Source of the DNA: Ensifer sp. IC3342
Lineage (GTDB): Bacteria; Pseudomonadota; Alphaproteobacteria; Rhizobiales; Rhizobiaceae
Length of the DNA stretch: 64,000 nucleotides
Assembly (NCBI RefSeq): GCF_020193655.1
Contig: NZ_JADYVE010000001.1
Location: 310,001 to 374,000, forward strand
Reading direction: 5' to 3'
In this document: positions 47,050-55,361 of the stretch, piece by piece
How the letters are laid out: every line of letters starts with the position of its first letter
Position numbering within the stretch: position 1 is the stretch's first letter
Made by a program: the position numbers and the translations under genes
Notes under the pieces: generated by a model
Seen by the model: only the letters and a program-made list of their open reading frames with translations
Database searches by the model: none
Told to the model about the DNA's origin: nothing

Positions 47050-49062
47050 ATGGACAAGTATCTCGCCTCAACGGAAGAAACCGAATTCAAGACACTGACG
47101 GAACGCAGGGAGGAACTGGAAGATATCGGCCAGAACTGTTCCACCAATCCGACCATGGGCGACATCATCAATCGCCGTTTCTCGCGCCGCTCCTTCATCG
47201 GCGGCTCTCTCGCCGTTGCCGCAATTTCGACGACGGTGAGCCCGCTCGCGCTGTTGACGGCCAATGAAGTGCGTGCTGACGACGCTTCGCGTTTCGACTT
47301 CACCGAAGTCGAGGCCGGCGTCGACGAAAACCATCACGTCGCCGATGGCTACGATGCCGATATCCTCCTGCGCTGGGGCGACAAGGTTTTCGCCGACAGC
47401 CCGGACTTCGACCCGAAGAACCAGACGGCTGCGGCACAGGAGAAGCTCTTCGGTTACAACAATGACTATGTCGGCTTTATCCCGCTCGAGGGCAGTCCGG
47501 ACCATGGTCTGCTGGTCGTCAACCACGAATACACCAACGCAGAACTGATGTTCCCGGCCTTCGCGTCGATCGTGAAGGAGAAGGTGACCAAGGACGGCAA
47601 GGAAGTCGAAGAGGAAAAGGTTACCCTTGGCGAATACACCAAGGACCTCGTCGACATCGAAATGGCCGCACACGGCGGCACGATCATCGAAATCCGCAAG
47701 GTGGACGGCAAGTGGCAGCCTGTGCTCGACGGCAAATACAACCGCCGCATCACGCTCAACACCGAAATGCAGCTTTCCGGGCCGGTCGCCGGCCATGATC
47801 GTGTGAAGACCCCGTCCGATCCGACCGGCAAAAAGGTCTTCGGCACGGTCAACAATTGCGCCGGCGGCGTCACCGCCTGGGGCACCTACATGATGGCCGA
47901 GGAAAACTTCAACGGCTATTTCGGCGGCGAGCTCGCCGATGACCATCCGGAGTTCAAGCAACTGAAGCGCCTGGGAGCACCGGGCGGACAATACGAGTGG
48001 TCGAAATTCTACGACCGATTCGACGTGTCGAAAGAGCCGACAGAGGCCAATCGCTTCGGCTGGATCGTCGAAGTGGATGCCCTCGACCCGACCTCCGTCC
48101 CGAAGAAGCGCACGGCGCTTGGCCGCTTCAAGCACGAGGGTTGCGAATCCATCGTCAACAAGGACGGGCGCGTCGTGCTCTATAGCGGCGACGACGAGCG
48201 CTATGACTATGTCTACAAATTCGTGACCAGGGGTACCTATAACCCGAATGATCGGGCTGCCAATATGGATCTCTTTGACGAAGGCACGCTCTATGTGGCG
48301 AAGTTCGATGAAGACGGCACCGTCACCTGGATGCCGCTCGTCCATGGCGAGGGACCGTTGACCGCCGAGAACGGCTTCGCTTCCCAGGCCGACGTGCTGA
48401 TCGATACCCGGCTTGCCGCCGACGCGCTCGGCGCGACCAAGATGGATCGCCCGGAAGACATCCAGCCCAACCCGAAGACCGGCAAGGTCTACGTGATGCT
48501 GACCAACAACACCAAGCGCAAGGCGGAAGAAATCAACGCCGCCAATCCGCGCGCCAAGAACGCCTTCGGCCACATCATCGAAATCACCGAAACCGATGGC
48601 GACTTCGCCTCGCTCAGCAGCCGTTGGGACGTGCTTTTGAAATGCGGCGATCCGAGCGTGGCCGAAGTCGGTGCGTCGTTCTCGACGGCAACGACCAAGA
48701 ACGGCTGGTTCGGCATGCCGGATAACTGCACGATCGACGCAGACGGCAGGCTCTGGGTTTCGACGGACGGCAACAGCGAAAAGGAAACCGGCCGCACCGA
48801 TGGCGTCTGGGCAATCGATACCGAGGGCGGAGCACGCGGAACCTCCAGGCTGTTCTTCCGCGTTCCGGTCGGCGCCGAGATGTGCGGACCCTGCTTCAAC
48901 CCGACATCCGACACGTTCTTCCTCGCCGTGCAGCACCCGGGTGACGCGGGGCTTGCCACCTACGAAACGCCGGCAACGCGTTGGCCGGACTTCAAGGACG
49001 ACATGCCGGTGCGTCCGGCCGTGGTGGCCGTTACCAAGCGCGGTGGCGGCCGGATCGGCTGA
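47050..49062 (+). CDS. phoX: PhoX family alkaline phosphatase
   Basis: 670 residues. Tat signal at 42-60 (SRRSFIG twin-arginine core and hydrophobic stretch). PhoX blocks include GLLVVNHEYTNAELMFP, GTVNNCAGGVTAWGTYMMAEEN, RPEDIQPNP and PDNCTIDADGRLWVSTDG, the calcium/iron site residues of this enzyme type. It releases phosphate from organic esters in the periplasm. AATGAGGAG precedes the start, and the upstream Pho box indicates induction by phosphate limitation. Confidence 0.95.
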   Translation: MDKYLASTEETEFKTLTERREELEDIGQNCSTNPTMGDIINRRFSRRSFIGGSLAVAAISTTVSPLALLTANEVRADDASRFDFTEVEAGVDENHHVADGYDADILLRWGDKVFADSPDFDPKNQTAAAQEKLFGYNNDYVGFIPLEGSPDHGLLVVNHEYTNAELMFPAFASIVKEKVTKDGKEVEEEKVTLGEYTKDLVDIEMAAHGGTIIEIRKVDGKWQPVLDGKYNRRITLNTEMQLSGPVAGHDRVKTPSDPTGKKVFGTVNNCAGGVTAWGTYMMAEENFNGYFGGELADDHPEFKQLKRLGAPGGQYEWSKFYDRFDVSKEPTEANRFGWIVEVDALDPTSVPKKRTALGRFKHEGCESIVNKDGRVVLYSGDDERYDYVYKFVTRGTYNPNDRAANMDLFDEGTLYVAKFDEDGTVTWMPLVHGEGPLTAENGFASQADVLIDTRLAADALGATKMDRPEDIQPNPKTGKVYVMLTNNTKRKAEEINAANPRAKNAFGHIIEITETDGDFASLSSRWDVLLKCGDPSVAEVGASFSTATTKNGWFGMPDNCTIDADGRLWVSTDGNSEKETGRTDGVWAIDTEGGARGTSRLFFRVPVGAEMCGPCFNPTSDTFFLAVQHPGDAGLATYETPATRWPDFKDDMPVRPAVVAVTKRGGGRIG

Positions 49063-49076
49063 CGCCCACAGGCAGC

Positions 49077-49100
49077 GGACGCCGCGAAAACGCGGCGTCC
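49077..49100. terminator. Shared terminator between phoX and recO
   Basis: GGACGCCGCG-AAAA-CGCGGCGTCC: a perfect 10-bp stem with a four-base loop between convergent genes. No long T-run on either strand. Confidence 0.72.
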
Positions 49101-49134
49101 GAACCCATCGTGGCAAGTCATCGATAGACCCCGA

Positions 49135-49884
49135 TCAGTCCGCAGACGGTGGAGAAGACTTCAATGCCTTCAGCGCCGCGTGCACAAACGCGTCACGGAC
49201 GGAAGCGGCATCAAGGCCGCGCGGCTCATAAACATGGCGGTTGAGAAAATAGGCGGTTAGCCGGAACGCCGCGGCGAGGCTGTCGTGGTCGGCTGCCTGG
49301 TGCCCGCCTGGAGACAGGAAATCCGGAAGGGCGAGCATGCGTTCGGCATAGCGCGCGCCCGCCTCCCGGCTGACGGCGCGGCCGGACTTGGGCGAGACAT
49401 AGACGAGATCCTGACGTGCGCCGGTCGCCGCGCATTCCGACAGGTCCAGGCCGAAGCCGAGGTCGTTCAAGACAGCGAGTTCGAAGCGCACGAACAGTTC
49501 CCCAGCATCCGCCGGATCCTGAAGGTGGTCGACGATGACGGCAAGCGCCTCGTATAGATGCGGGTGAGGATCGCGCTCCGGCAGCAGCCGCAACAGCGCA
49601 CCGAGGGCCTGGATGCCATAGACGGAGGTCGCCGCCTCCATCAGCCTTGCGGCGCGCAGTTGAAGCGGCTCAATCCGAAACTCCCCGAGATGCTCGTCCA
49701 ACCGCGCCCGCCAGGTCACTTCGACGGAGTTGCCGGACTGCAGCACCGGTTGCATCGCACGCGACCGGCCGGAGCGCACCAGGCCGAGATGCCGCCCGTG
49801 CGCGGCGGTCATGACTTCCGCGATGACAGAGCTTTCGCCATGCCGCCGGATGCCGAGTATGATGGCTTGATCGCTCCATTGCAT
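49135..49884 (-). CDS. recO: DNA repair protein RecO
   Basis: 249 residues from ATG 49884 ([17 protein letters not shown]). N-terminal OB fold, helical C-terminus with [36 protein letters not shown]. RecO helps load RecA on SSB-coated gaps with RecF/RecR. The zinc-finger cysteines found in some RecO proteins are not obvious here. Confidence 0.93.
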   Translation of the reverse strand: MQWSDQAIILGIRRHGESSVIAEVMTAAHGRHLGLVRSGRSRAMQPVLQSGNSVEVTWRARLDEHLGEFRIEPLQLRAARLMEAATSVYGIQALGALLRLLPERDPHPHLYEALAVIVDHLQDPADAGELFVRFELAVLNDLGFGLDLSECAATGARQDLVYVSPKSGRAVSREAGARYAERMLALPDFLSPGGHQAADHDSLAAAFRLTAYFLNRHVYEPRGLDAASVRDAFVHAALKALKSSPPSAD

Positions 49885-50107
49885 GGAACAGGCATACACC
49901 CGGGTCTGAAAGCGGATCAAGCACAGATGCTTGGCCCCCGGACGAGCCGACGGAGACGGCCATCACGCCACTGTCACCTTTTCGCGACACCGGGCAGCGG
50001 CCACATTTCTGCCCTTCTCTCGCCTCTTCTCGGACACTTTTGACGCTCAATCCGAACTGGTCGTTGCAATGCCCGAGTCCAAGAATTTGCAGTCAGCAGG
50101 ATCAACT

Positions 50108-50848
50108 ATGTGTGTGTCCCGGAACAGCGCCGGTAGCGCGGCGCGGCTCTTCGCCTTTTTCCTCGTTTCGTCCGTTCTCGCGGGCTGTGCGACCAGCGGC
50201 CAAAATGCCAAGCCGAAAGGACCGGATCCCTATTTCGTCGCAATGTACGGGCCGAAACCGGAGGAAAAGTTCCCGCTTGCGGCCACCGATATAAGCAAGG
50301 TCGAGCCTCGCTTTCTGCGCCAGCAGGTGGCCTATCCCACCTCGGAACCGCCGGGCACGATCGTTGTCGATACCCAGAATCGTTTCCTCTACCTCGTACA
50401 GGACGGCGGCATGGCGTTGCGCTATGGGATCGGTGTCGGCAAGGCGGGGCTGGAATTCCAGGGCGAGGCGCGTGTCGGACGCAAGGCCGAGTGGCCGCGC
50501 TGGACGCCGACGTCGGACATGGTCGCGCGCGAACCGGAACGCTATGGACCGCTCGCCGGCGGCATGGAACCGGGAATCCGCAACCCGCTTGGCCCGCGCG
50601 CGCTTTATCTTTACCAGGGCAACCGCGACACGCTGTTTCGCATCCACGGCACTACGGAGGCATGGTCGATCGGAAAGGCCGTTTCAAGCGGCTGCATCCG
50701 GCTTTTCAATCCGGACATCATCGATCTTTACAGTCGCGTGCCAACGGATACGCGCGTCGTCGTGCTGCAGTCGGAGCCGCCCATGAACGGACCACTCGGA
50801 GCGCCAATGTCGACGGTCGCGGATGAGGGACAGCCGCTTTCCATGTGA
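50108..50848 (+). CDS. L,D-transpeptidase lipoprotein (YkuD/ErfK family)
   Basis: 246 residues from ATG 50108 (CAGGA upstream; an in-frame ATG at 50087 or earlier cannot be excluded). Lipobox LAGC with Cys27. The YkuD domain carries IVVDTQNRFLYLVQ and the catalytic pair His180 (IHGTTEAWSIG) and Cys196 (SSGCIRLFNPDI). It forms 3-3 peptidoglycan crosslinks or links proteins to the wall. The domain is complete. Stand-alone gene. Confidence 0.92.
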   Translation: MCVSRNSAGSAARLFAFFLVSSVLAGCATSGQNAKPKGPDPYFVAMYGPKPEEKFPLAATDISKVEPRFLRQQVAYPTSEPPGTIVVDTQNRFLYLVQDGGMALRYGIGVGKAGLEFQGEARVGRKAEWPRWTPTSDMVAREPERYGPLAGGMEPGIRNPLGPRALYLYQGNRDTLFRIHGTTEAWSIGKAVSSGCIRLFNPDIIDLYSRVPTDTRVVVLQSEPPMNGPLGAPMSTVADEGQPLSM

Positions 50849-50897
50849 CGACAGGCATGTGATGGCTGGCCACGTGACGCGCATTTGACGCCCAGGC

Positions 50898-51260
50898 CTA
50901 CCAAGCATCCGGCTCCCGCACCAAGTGCACGATATTCGCGGGGTTCATGATCCAGCCCCCGCGAAAGCCTTCACCCAGTTCCTCGACCGCGTCGCAGCGA
51001 ACAGCTCCGTTCGCCGCGAGATGGTCGAGCGCCATCTCATGGTCGTTGGTGAAAAGCTCCAACCAGATTTCCGCCTGGCTGTAATTTGGTGCCTCGTCTA
51101 TCCAGAGACGATTTGGGCCGAGAACGAAGCCCTTGGCCGGCACTTTCTCGTCGAAAGGCGGAAGCCCGACGACGTCGCGGTAGAAGGCAATCACGGCTTC
51201 GTACTGATGGCTCGGGACTTTCATGGCGATGTTGAACCCGCCCTTGATCTCCGTCGGCAT
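50898..51260 (-). CDS. Glyoxalase/bleomycin-resistance-type protein
   Basis: 120 residues, one VOC-fold unit (AVIAFYRDVVGLPPF, IWLELFTNDHEMALDHL, GGWIMNPANIVHLV). No reliable metal ligands can be assigned. It lies 11 bases behind the SRPBCC gene, so cotranscribed under the ArsR-controlled promoter. Substrate unknown. Confidence 0.82.
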   Translation of the reverse strand: MPTEIKGGFNIAMKVPSHQYEAVIAFYRDVVGLPPFDEKVPAKGFVLGPNRLWIDEAPNYSQAEIWLELFTNDHEMALDHLAANGAVRCDAVEELGEGFRGGWIMNPANIVHLVREPDAW

Positions 51261-51271
51261 CGCATGCCCTC

Positions 51272-51754
51272 CTACGCCTGCGGCTCGAGCGCCGGGTTGC
51301 CCGAGAGTTCGCTGACGTAATAGCCCTCGCGCAAGTTGATGCCGTATTCGAGCCAGGCCTTCATGCAGGCGAGCATCTGCGACCAGCCTTCACAGTTCAT
51401 GTAGGAGCTTTTCTGCCCCTGCTCATTTTCCCGCCAACCGGTTTCGGCAATGGTGACCATTGTTGCGCCGTCATCGAGAGACTTGAAGCGCATCTCCACC
51501 TTTGTTCGATACGGCGCTTCGCCCTCGGCCACCTTGGCGTCCCAGCGGAATACGATTCTCTCATTCGGCTCGACGGTTTCCACCTCCACCGGCACCTCAC
51601 CCCACCAGGTCACGGTCGTGCCGGCGACCAATGGTGCGCTGACCCCGCCGAGCGTCACAAAATAGCGGCTGAGCTGATCCGGATTGACGACAGCGTCGAA
51701 CACCTCATCGACAGGACGGGCGATGCGACCATTCACGCGAAATTCCAAGGTCAT
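51272..51754 (-). CDS. SRPBCC (AHSA1-type) domain protein
   Basis: 160 residues. Start-like fold with VFDAVVNPDQLSRYFV, TVTWWGEVP, EPNERIVFRW and the C-terminal helix GWSQMLACMKAWLEYGINLREG. Genes of this family frequently sit divergent from an ArsR regulator, as here; ligand unknown. Confidence 0.87.
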   Translation of the reverse strand: MTLEFRVNGRIARPVDEVFDAVVNPDQLSRYFVTLGGVSAPLVAGTTVTWWGEVPVEVETVEPNERIVFRWDAKVAEGEAPYRTKVEMRFKSLDDGATMVTIAETGWRENEQGQKSSYMNCEGWSQMLACMKAWLEYGINLREGYYVSELSGNPALEPQA

Positions 51755-51787
51755 GTCTTCCTCCTCGTCATTGTGTCACGCAATGAT

Positions 51788-51807
51788 ATGTTATAAAAAT
51801 ATAACAT
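51788..51807. promoter_or_regulatory. ArsR operator palindrome
   Basis: ATGTTATA-AAAA-TATAACAT: perfect 8-base arms. It covers the start codon of the ArsR gene and the promoter-proximal region of the divergent SRPBCC gene, so one bound dimer could repress both. Confidence 0.75.
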
Positions 51808-52138
51808 GTCAACCGATTCGAAAGACGACGCCGTTTTCAAGGCACTGGCCAATGGCTTGCGCCGGCAGATGCTGGACGCCCTGAAAGTCGCGCCCCAGAC
51901 CACCGGCATGCTTTGCGAGCAATTCTCGCAGCTCGACCGCTGCACCGTGATGCAGCACCTGAAGGTCCTGGAGGATGCAGGCCTGATCCTCGTCCACCGC
52001 GAGGGACGCGAGCGATGGAACCATTTGAATGCGCTACCAATCCAGGCCATTCACGATCGCTGGATCAGCCAGTATGCAGGCCACGCCATGTCTGTTCTGA
52101 CCGCCTTGCGTCGCGGACTCGAAAGCCCGCGCGAGTGA
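51806..52138 (+). CDS. ArsR family transcriptional regulator
   Basis: 110 residues, winged helix with recognition helix [18 protein letters not shown] and wing [12 protein letters not shown]. It lacks the classical metal-sensing CxC pair, and fits the ArsR group paired with SRPBCC proteins. The ATG at 51806 overlaps the operator. No Shine-Dalgarno is evident, so its message may be nearly leaderless. Confidence 0.9.
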   Translation: MSTDSKDDAVFKALANGLRRQMLDALKVAPQTTGMLCEQFSQLDRCTVMQHLKVLEDAGLILVHREGRERWNHLNALPIQAIHDRWISQYAGHAMSVLTALRRGLESPRE

Positions 52139-52208
52139 CGGATTCGACTTTCCATCGCTCTGCTTTCTTCGTATGAACGGTCCGACTATGCAATTTGGGG
52201 ATACCGTC

Positions 52209-53234
52209 GTGCGCTACCTCATTACCGGCACAGCAGGCTTCATCGGTTTTCACGTCGCAAAACGGCTGATCGACGAGGGCCACTTCGTGGTCGGCTTCGA
52301 TGGCATGACGCCCTATTATGACGTAACGCTCAAGGAGCGTCGCCACGGGATCCTGAAGCGCTCCAATGGCTTCAAGGCGGTGACGGCGATGCTCGAGGAC
52401 CGCGCGGCCCTCAACCAGGCTGCTGAACTTGCCGAGCCCGAGGTGATCATTCATCTCGCAGCGCAGGCGGGCGTTCGCTACAGCCTCGAAAATCCCAAGG
52501 CCTATGTCGACTCGAACCTCGTCGGCACTTGGAACATACTGGAACTTGCGCGCGCGATTGGCCCCAAACACCTGATGCTCGCCTCGACCTCCTCGATCTA
52601 CGGCGCCAACGAGAAGATTCCTTTTTCCGAGACGGACCGGGCGGACGAGCCGCTGACGCTCTATGCGGCAACGAAGAAATCGATGGAATTGATGGCGCAT
52701 AGCTACGCCCATCTCTACAAGGTGCCGACGACGGCGTTCCGCTTCTTCACGGTCTACGGTCCGTGGGGACGCCCGGACATGGCGCTGTTCAAGTTCGTGG
52801 ACGCGATTTACAACGATCGGCCGATCGACATCTACGGCCAGGGCCGGATGAGCCGGGATTTCACCTATATCGATGATCTCGTCGAAGGTATCCTCAGGCT
52901 TTCGCATGTTGCGCCGGCCGAGGAAAATCGCGTACCACCGGCAAAGGCGAAGGACACGCTCTCCCATCAGGCGCCGTTTCGCGTCGTCAATATCGGCGGC
53001 GGCCAGCCCGTCGAATTGATGACTTTCGTCGAAACGATCGAAAAGGCAGTCGGCCGGCCCGCCATCCGCAACATGCTTCCGATGCAACAGGGTGACGTTC
53101 CGCGCACCTACGCCTCGCCGGATCTGCTCGAAACGCTGACTGATTTCAAGCCGTCGATTTCGGTCGAGGAGGGCGTCGCGCGCTTTGCGGAATGGTATGA
53201 GCAATATTATCGTAAGACCGGCCAGGTCGCATGA
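52209..53234 (+). CDS. lpsL: UDP-glucuronate 4-epimerase
   Basis: 341 residues from GTG 52209 (GGGGA upstream); an ATG at 52188 is the alternative. Extended SDR with [16 protein letters not shown], catalytic Ser in STSSIYG, and Y-x3-K in [10 protein letters not shown]. It makes UDP-galacturonate from UDP-glucuronate, the product of the next gene. The lpsL-rkpK order is the one known from Sinorhizobium meliloti, where it serves LPS and K-antigen synthesis. Confidence 0.93.
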   Translation: MRYLITGTAGFIGFHVAKRLIDEGHFVVGFDGMTPYYDVTLKERRHGILKRSNGFKAVTAMLEDRAALNQAAELAEPEVIIHLAAQAGVRYSLENPKAYVDSNLVGTWNILELARAIGPKHLMLASTSSIYGANEKIPFSETDRADEPLTLYAATKKSMELMAHSYAHLYKVPTTAFRFFTVYGPWGRPDMALFKFVDAIYNDRPIDIYGQGRMSRDFTYIDDLVEGILRLSHVAPAEENRVPPAKAKDTLSHQAPFRVVNIGGGQPVELMTFVETIEKAVGRPAIRNMLPMQQGDVPRTYASPDLLETLTDFKPSISVEEGVARFAEWYEQYYRKTGQVA

Positions 53235-53370
53235 CCCGGTCAGCCAACGGGCTGCGGCAAAACCTCAGATCGGGCTTAAAATGGTCGCAAATAGGTCTAT
53301 TTCGCCTTTAATACATCGACTTATCTAACCGACATCCCCAAGAAAAACTCACCAAACAAAGGAAGAACCG

Positions 53371-54684
53371 ATGAAAATCACGATGATCGGCGCCGGCTAT
53401 GTCGGCCTTGTTTCGGGCGTCTGTTTTGCGGATTTTGGCCACGACGTGATCTGCCTCGACAAGGATGAGGGCAAGATCGAGGCGCTCAAGCAGGGGCAAA
53501 TCCCGATCTTCGAACCGGGCCTCGACCACCTTGTCGCCAGCAATGTCGCGTCGGGACGCCTGAATTTTACGACCGACCTCAAGTCCGCCGTCGCAGAAAG
53601 CGATGTGATCTTCATCGCGGTCGGCACGCCGTCGCGGCGCGGCGACGGGCATGCCGATCTCTCCTACGTCTATGCCGCCGCCCGGGAGATTGCGACCAAT
53701 CTCACCGGCTTCACCGTCGTCGTGACGAAGTCGACGGTTCCCGTCGGAACCGGTGACGAGGTCGAGCGCATCATCCGCGAAACCAATCCGGAAGCGGATG
53801 TCGCCGTGGTCTCCAATCCGGAGTTCCTGCGCGAGGGTGCAGCGATCGAGGATTTCAAGCGGCCGGACCGCATCGTCGTCGGCCTCAACGGCAATGATCA
53901 GCGGGCACGCGAAGTCATGACCGAGGTCTACCGCCCGCTCTACCTCAACCAGGCACCGCTTGTCTTTACCACCCGCCGCACCTCGGAGCTGATCAAGTAT
54001 GCCGGCAACGCCTTCCTGGCGATGAAGATTACCTTCATCAACGAAATGGCTGATCTGTGCGAAAAGGTCGGCGCCGATGTCCAGGATGTCGCCCGCGGCA
54101 TTGGCCTCGACGGCCGCATCGGCTCGAAGTTCCTGCACGCCGGGCCGGGCTATGGCGGCTCCTGCTTCCCCAAGGATACGCTGGCACTCGTCAAGACCGC
54201 CCAGGACCACGACAGCCCTGTTCGCCTCGTCGAGACGACCGTTGCGATTAACGACAACCGCAAGCGCGCGATGGGCCGCAAGGTGGTTGCCGCCGCAGGT
54301 GGCGATGTCCGCGGGCGCAAGGTCGCCGTCCTCGGCCTCACTTTCAAGCCGAACACGGACGACATGCGCGACAGCCCGGCGATCGCGATCGTACAGACCC
54401 TGCAGGATGTCGGCGCCAAGGTTGTCGGCTACGATCCGGAGGGGGTCGAGAATGCCCGCAAGGTGATCGACGGGATGGACTATGCGACCGACCCCTACGA
54501 TGCAGCGGCCGATGCCGACGCACTGGTCATCGTCACCGAGTGGAACGAATTCCGGGCGCTCGATTTCGCGCGGCTCAAGGCCGTGATGAAGACGCCGTTG
54601 CTCGTCGACCTGCGCAACATCTACCGCAAGGACGAAGTGACCAGACACGGGTTCAGCTATGCCAGCGTCGGCCGGCCGGATTGA
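53371..54684 (+). CDS. rkpK: UDP-glucose 6-dehydrogenase
   Basis: 437 residues. NAD motif GAGYVGLVSGVCFADFG, catalytic C265 in GGSCFPKDT, and GLTFKPNTDDMRDSPA in the C-terminal domain. It oxidises UDP-glucose to UDP-glucuronate for surface polysaccharides; in S. meliloti rkpK mutants have changed LPS and K antigen. AAAGGAAGA precedes the start. A long hairpin follows. Confidence 0.96.
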   Translation: MKITMIGAGYVGLVSGVCFADFGHDVICLDKDEGKIEALKQGQIPIFEPGLDHLVASNVASGRLNFTTDLKSAVAESDVIFIAVGTPSRRGDGHADLSYVYAAAREIATNLTGFTVVVTKSTVPVGTGDEVERIIRETNPEADVAVVSNPEFLREGAAIEDFKRPDRIVVGLNGNDQRAREVMTEVYRPLYLNQAPLVFTTRRTSELIKYAGNAFLAMKITFINEMADLCEKVGADVQDVARGIGLDGRIGSKFLHAGPGYGGSCFPKDTLALVKTAQDHDSPVRLVETTVAINDNRKRAMGRKVVAAAGGDVRGRKVAVLGLTFKPNTDDMRDSPAIAIVQTLQDVGAKVVGYDPEGVENARKVIDGMDYATDPYDAAADADALVIVTEWNEFRALDFARLKAVMKTPLLVDLRNIYRKDEVTRHGFSYASVGRPD

Positions 54685-54722
54685 CCGGTAAAATGCGTCC
54701 CGGAAAACTGGGATAGGCAAGT

Positions 54723-54763
54723 CTTTCACGTGACGGCAGATTTGTCATGCCGTCACGTGAAAG
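54723..54763. terminator. Long inverted repeat after rkpK
   Basis: 16-bp perfect arms (54723-54738 with 54748-54763; CTTTCACGTGACGGCA and complement) around nine bases. Between convergent genes, without a T-tract on either strand. A terminator or transcript-stabilising element. Confidence 0.65.
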
Positions 54764-54799
54764 TAGCTGCAAGGGGCTGTCAGGCGGCACTCTCCATCG

Positions 54800-55114
54800 T
54801 CACGCCTTCGGGCCCACCTGCGGCATCGGGTCCCAGCTTTTTCCTGCGAGAATGACGCAGCTTCGGCCCGAGACATCCGTCACGATCAGGGTCCAACTGC
54901 CGTTGTCAGCGGCAAAAACTTCCATGACAGCCTGCGGGTTTATCAATCCGATCGCTGCGGGCTTCTCGTCATATTTCTGCGCTAGAAACGCTATCACCTG
55001 GGATCGCTCGGCACAATTCGCGATCGCCTGCGAGTCCGCCGGATAGGGATGTGCCATCACTGCTACGGCCAATATGATGGCTCTCGTGAGGCCGCGGATC
55101 ACATTGCCTGCCAT
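54800..55114 (-). CDS. Small exported protein of unknown function
   Basis: 104 residues from ATG 55114, with a near-perfect AAAGGAGGTG before it. Signal peptide (GLTRAIILAVAVMAHPYPADSQA). Mature part of about 77 residues with two cysteines (NCAERSQV and RSCVIL), GLINPQAVMEVFAADNGSWTL and a closing WDPMPQVG. No family recognised. It is the first gene downstream of an exact EcfG-type promoter about 210 bases upstream, so probably a general-stress protein of the periplasm. Confidence 0.72.
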   Translation of the reverse strand: MAGNVIRGLTRAIILAVAVMAHPYPADSQAIANCAERSQVIAFLAQKYDEKPAAIGLINPQAVMEVFAADNGSWTLIVTDVSGRSCVILAGKSWDPMPQVGPKA

Positions 55115-55326
55115 GAGGCACCTCCTTTCGCCGGGGGCTCCCGGCGGAAGAGGGTTTCCGCTGACCTGTTCCGCCGTGGACCGGCATTCTATGGTCGACA
55201 CCTGCTCGCGACCCGAGACCGGTGTCGCCACGAGAGGAGTATGACGGAAAGCAGGTTATATTTCAATTATCTAATATATAGATCGTTCACCTGAAAGCCG
55301 CCATGCCAACAGTCGATTTTGGGAGA

Positions 55327-55351
55327 AACGATTGTTGGCACTAGCCGTTCC
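55327..55351 (-). promoter_or_regulatory. EcfG/RpoE2-type promoter before the small exported protein
   Basis: Minus strand: GGAAC (55351-55347), 16 bases, CGTT (55330-55327); exact consensus. It lies in the gap between tex and the small gene and points at the latter, leaving a leader of about 205 bases. Confidence 0.72.
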
Positions 55352-55361
55352 ACTTTCCCGA

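Noticed and set aside
47068-49116. 682-residue open frame on the minus strand
   Set aside because: Antisense to phoX throughout. It matches no family and arises from codon bias of the true gene.
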